Source: Coriobacteriaceae bacterium (GTDB lineage Bacteria; Actinomycetota; Coriobacteriia; Anaerosomatales; D1FN1-002). From it: 7,080 nucleotides of DNA. Of this stretch, positions 5,482 to 7,080 are shown piece by piece. Numbering within the stretch: position 1 is the first letter of the stretch; every line of letters begins with the position of its first letter. The position numbers and the translations under genes were made by a program. The notes below the pieces were generated by a model that searched no databases, had not been told where the DNA came from, and saw nothing but the letters and a program-made list of their open reading frames with translations. The DNA lies in contig PNNM01000056.1 in NCBI GenBank assembly GCA_013824215.1, positions 1-7,080 on the forward strand. Reading direction: 5' to 3'.

Positions 5482-6174
5482 ATGCCTACCGTGCTCGTCG
5501 TCGACGACGAGGCCAACATCCGCGAGCTCGTCGGGGTGTACCTTACCGCGGCGGGGTTCTCGGTCGAGCAGGCCGCCACGGGCGAGGAGGGGCTGCGCCT
5601 CGCCCGCTCGCTATCGCCGGACCTGGTCGTGCTCGACATCATGCTCCCCGGCATCGGCGGACTGGAGCTCTGCCGCCTGCTGAGGGCCTCCTCGCGGGTC
5701 CCGATCGTCATGCTCACCGCGCGTGACTCGGACAAGGACAAGGTCGCTCTGCTCGAAGCGGGAGCCGACGACTACGTCACCAAGCCGTTCAGCCCCGCCG
5801 AACTCGTCGCGCGCGTGCGCGCCGTCATGCGCCGGACGGCGCCGGCCGCCGCTTCGGTCCGGGACGCCACCCTCGTGCTCGGCGGGCTCGGGCTCGAACC
5901 GGACACGCGGGAGGTCACCGTCGACGGGGTCGGCGTGACGCTCACCGCCAAGGAGTTCGACCTGCTCGCCACGATGCTCGCGGAGCCGGGCGTCGTCTTC
6001 CCCAGGGAGCGCCTGCTCGAGCGTGCTTGGGGCTTCTCGGACTACGTCGAGGCCCGTGGGATCGACGTGCACATCCGGCACCTGCGCGAGAAGCTCGGGG
6101 ACGACGCGTCCGCACCGCGGTTCATCGAGACGGTCCGCGGCGTCGGCTACCGCATCCGCAAGGACGGCGGGTAG
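5482..6174 (+). CDS. OmpR/PhoB-family response regulator
   Basis: 230 aa. ATG 5482 is chosen because MPTVLVVDDEAN is the standard start of the receiver fold. The frame is open upstream (GTG 5368, ATG 5401, GTG 5456), but that part looks non-coding and contains the predicted promoter. The upstream G-run (5467-5475) is a poor but possible ribosome site. The receiver domain (about 1-118) has acidic pocket D8 and D9, phospho-acceptor D52 in VVLDIMLP, T79 in MLTARD and K101 in VTKPF, all intact. The winged-helix DNA-binding domain (about 127-228) has TLTAKEFDLL, RERLLERAWGF, IDVHIRHLREKLG and IETVRGVGYRI. It should be phosphorylated by the kinase encoded one base downstream and control target promoters; the signal cannot be read from the sequence. 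Length and motifs are normal for the family. Confidence 0.95.
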   Translation: MPTVLVVDDEANIRELVGVYLTAAGFSVEQAATGEEGLRLARSLSPDLVVLDIMLPGIGGLELCRLLRASSRVPIVMLTARDSDKDKVALLEAGADDYVTKPFSPAELVARVRAVMRRTAPAAASVRDATLVLGGLGLEPDTREVTVDGVGVTLTAKEFDLLATMLAEPGVVFPRERLLERAWGFSDYVEARGIDVHIRHLREKLGDDASAPRFIETVRGVGYRIRKDGG

Positions 6175-6175
6175 G

Positions 6176-7080
6176 GTGGCAGGGCGGCCGCTGGCGGCGC
6201 GAGCGCGCCTGTCGATGACGGCGGTGGCGGCGGTCTCGGTGCTCGCGGCCGCGGTGGTGTTCCTGGGCGCGTTCGCGGCCTGGAACGTCGACGTGCGCGG
6301 TGACGAGCTCGAGCGCCAGGCGCGCGCGCTCGCCGCCGGACTCGACGAGAACCCCGATCTCGCGGTCGGAGGGCTCCGCGAGCGTCTCTTCCGTGTGGAG
6401 GCACGCCTCATCGGAGCGACGGTCGCCGTCACCGACGCTCGCGGAACGGTGCTCTACTCGACCGCGGAGGCCCCGCCCGACAGCTACCCGCTCGAGCGGC
6501 TCGGCACCTTGGACGCCGACGGTGTCGGTCGCGGAGTCCGGGCCCTGCCGAGGTCGGGCCAGGCGGTCTAAGTTCTGATCCGGCTCGCTGACGGCAGGCA
6601 TCTGATCACGGTAAGGCCGATCCGCGACATCCGGAGCGCGAGCGCGGGCGTTCTCGGCCTGACGGCGCTGAGCGCCGCGATAGCCGTCATCGCCGCGTGG
6701 CTCGCGGGAGGCTGGCTCGCGCGTCGGCTGACCGGTCCGGTCGTGCGCCTGCGCGACGCTGCCGAGGCCGTGGCCGAAGGCGAGTGGGGCCGGACCGTCC
6801 TGGTCGAGGGGGACGGCGAGGTCGCGTCGCTGGCGCGCTCGTTCAACCGGATGTCCGCGCGCGTCGCGGCCGCGCACGCCGCTCAACAGGAGTTCGTGGG
6901 CGATGTCTCGCACGAGCTGAAGACGCCCCTGACGAACATCCGCATGTACGCCGAGCTTCTCGACGAGGCCCTGGAGGACGGGGACGAGACGTCGCGAGCC
7001 CACGTGCAGGTCATCGTGGACGAGAGCCGCCGTCTGTCGCGCCTGATCGGCAACGTGCTCACGTTCGCGCGGCAGGGCAG
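6176..7080 (+). pseudogene. HAMP/HisKA sensor histidine kinase with in-frame TAA, cut by the window edge
   Basis: GTG 6176 begins one base after the regulator stop, implying one operon and partner function. Residues 13-37 are the first membrane helix, then an extracytoplasmic sensor region of about 115 residues. Codon 132 (6569-6571) is TAA. Without any frame change the reading continues as RLADGRHLITVRPIRD, a second membrane helix (about 156-178) and a HAMP linker (about 179-231). The dimerisation/phosphoacceptor helix then carries FVGDVSHELKTPLTNIR, with the phospho-accepting H246 at 6911-6913. The ATPase domain lies beyond base 7080. A single G-to-T change (GAA to TAA, giving AVEVLIRLADG) would explain the lesion; the original codon is inferred. 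There is no ATG with a ribosome site soon after the stop (the first in-frame ATG is at 6850, inside HAMP), so a functional split gene is unlikely. A base-calling error is the main alternative. Confidence 0.85.

Noticed and set aside
5611..7003. Long minus-strand frames (273 and 293 codons) over the two-component genes
   Set aside because: Shadows of the response regulator and kinase; composition-driven, no motifs.

Overview
The window is GC-rich, with strong GC bias at third codon positions, frequent GTG starts and very long shadow ORFs on the opposite strand. Together with the protein style this suggests an actinobacterial genome (Actinomycetota, possibly a Coriobacteriia-like lineage). That is inference from composition and protein families; no rRNA or marker gene is present. 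The order is that of a small accessory region joined to ordinary chromosomal genes.

Left to right: the decaying distal end of a CRISPR array (1-123, repeats ending in ATTGAAAC), with no cas genes in view. Next is a membrane-anchored protein (343-996, +) that looks like an HMA fold plus a cupredoxin fold, but has no cysteine and no methionine beyond the start codon. It converges on a four-helix membrane protein of unknown function (1014-1883, -). Across a divergent intergenic region lies an AbiE-like (type IV) toxin-antitoxin-like operon: a three-part winged-helix antitoxin/regulator (2098-3147) overlapping an AbiEii/MenT-type nucleotidyltransferase (3140-3994) by 8 nt. The operon has a recognisable promoter and a striking nested dyad, four TGTTG half-sites around one centre at 2067, that looks like an autoregulatory operator.

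The right half holds a rarD-type EamA transporter gene broken by one extra G (4081-4972), a convergent small SHOCT-domain membrane protein (4993-5295, -), and, divergent from it, a two-component pair. The pair is an intact OmpR/PhoB-type response regulator (5482-6174) and a HAMP/HisKA sensor kinase starting one base later (6176 to beyond the window edge). The kinase frame is interrupted by an in-frame TAA at 6569-6571 and then continues as a normal kinase.

The points most worth following up are the symmetrical operator of the AbiE-like pair, the metal-ligand-free HMA/cupredoxin protein, and the two single-base lesions (rarD and the kinase), which are either recent inactivations or base-calling errors. 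I did not find convincing evidence of a wholly new system.
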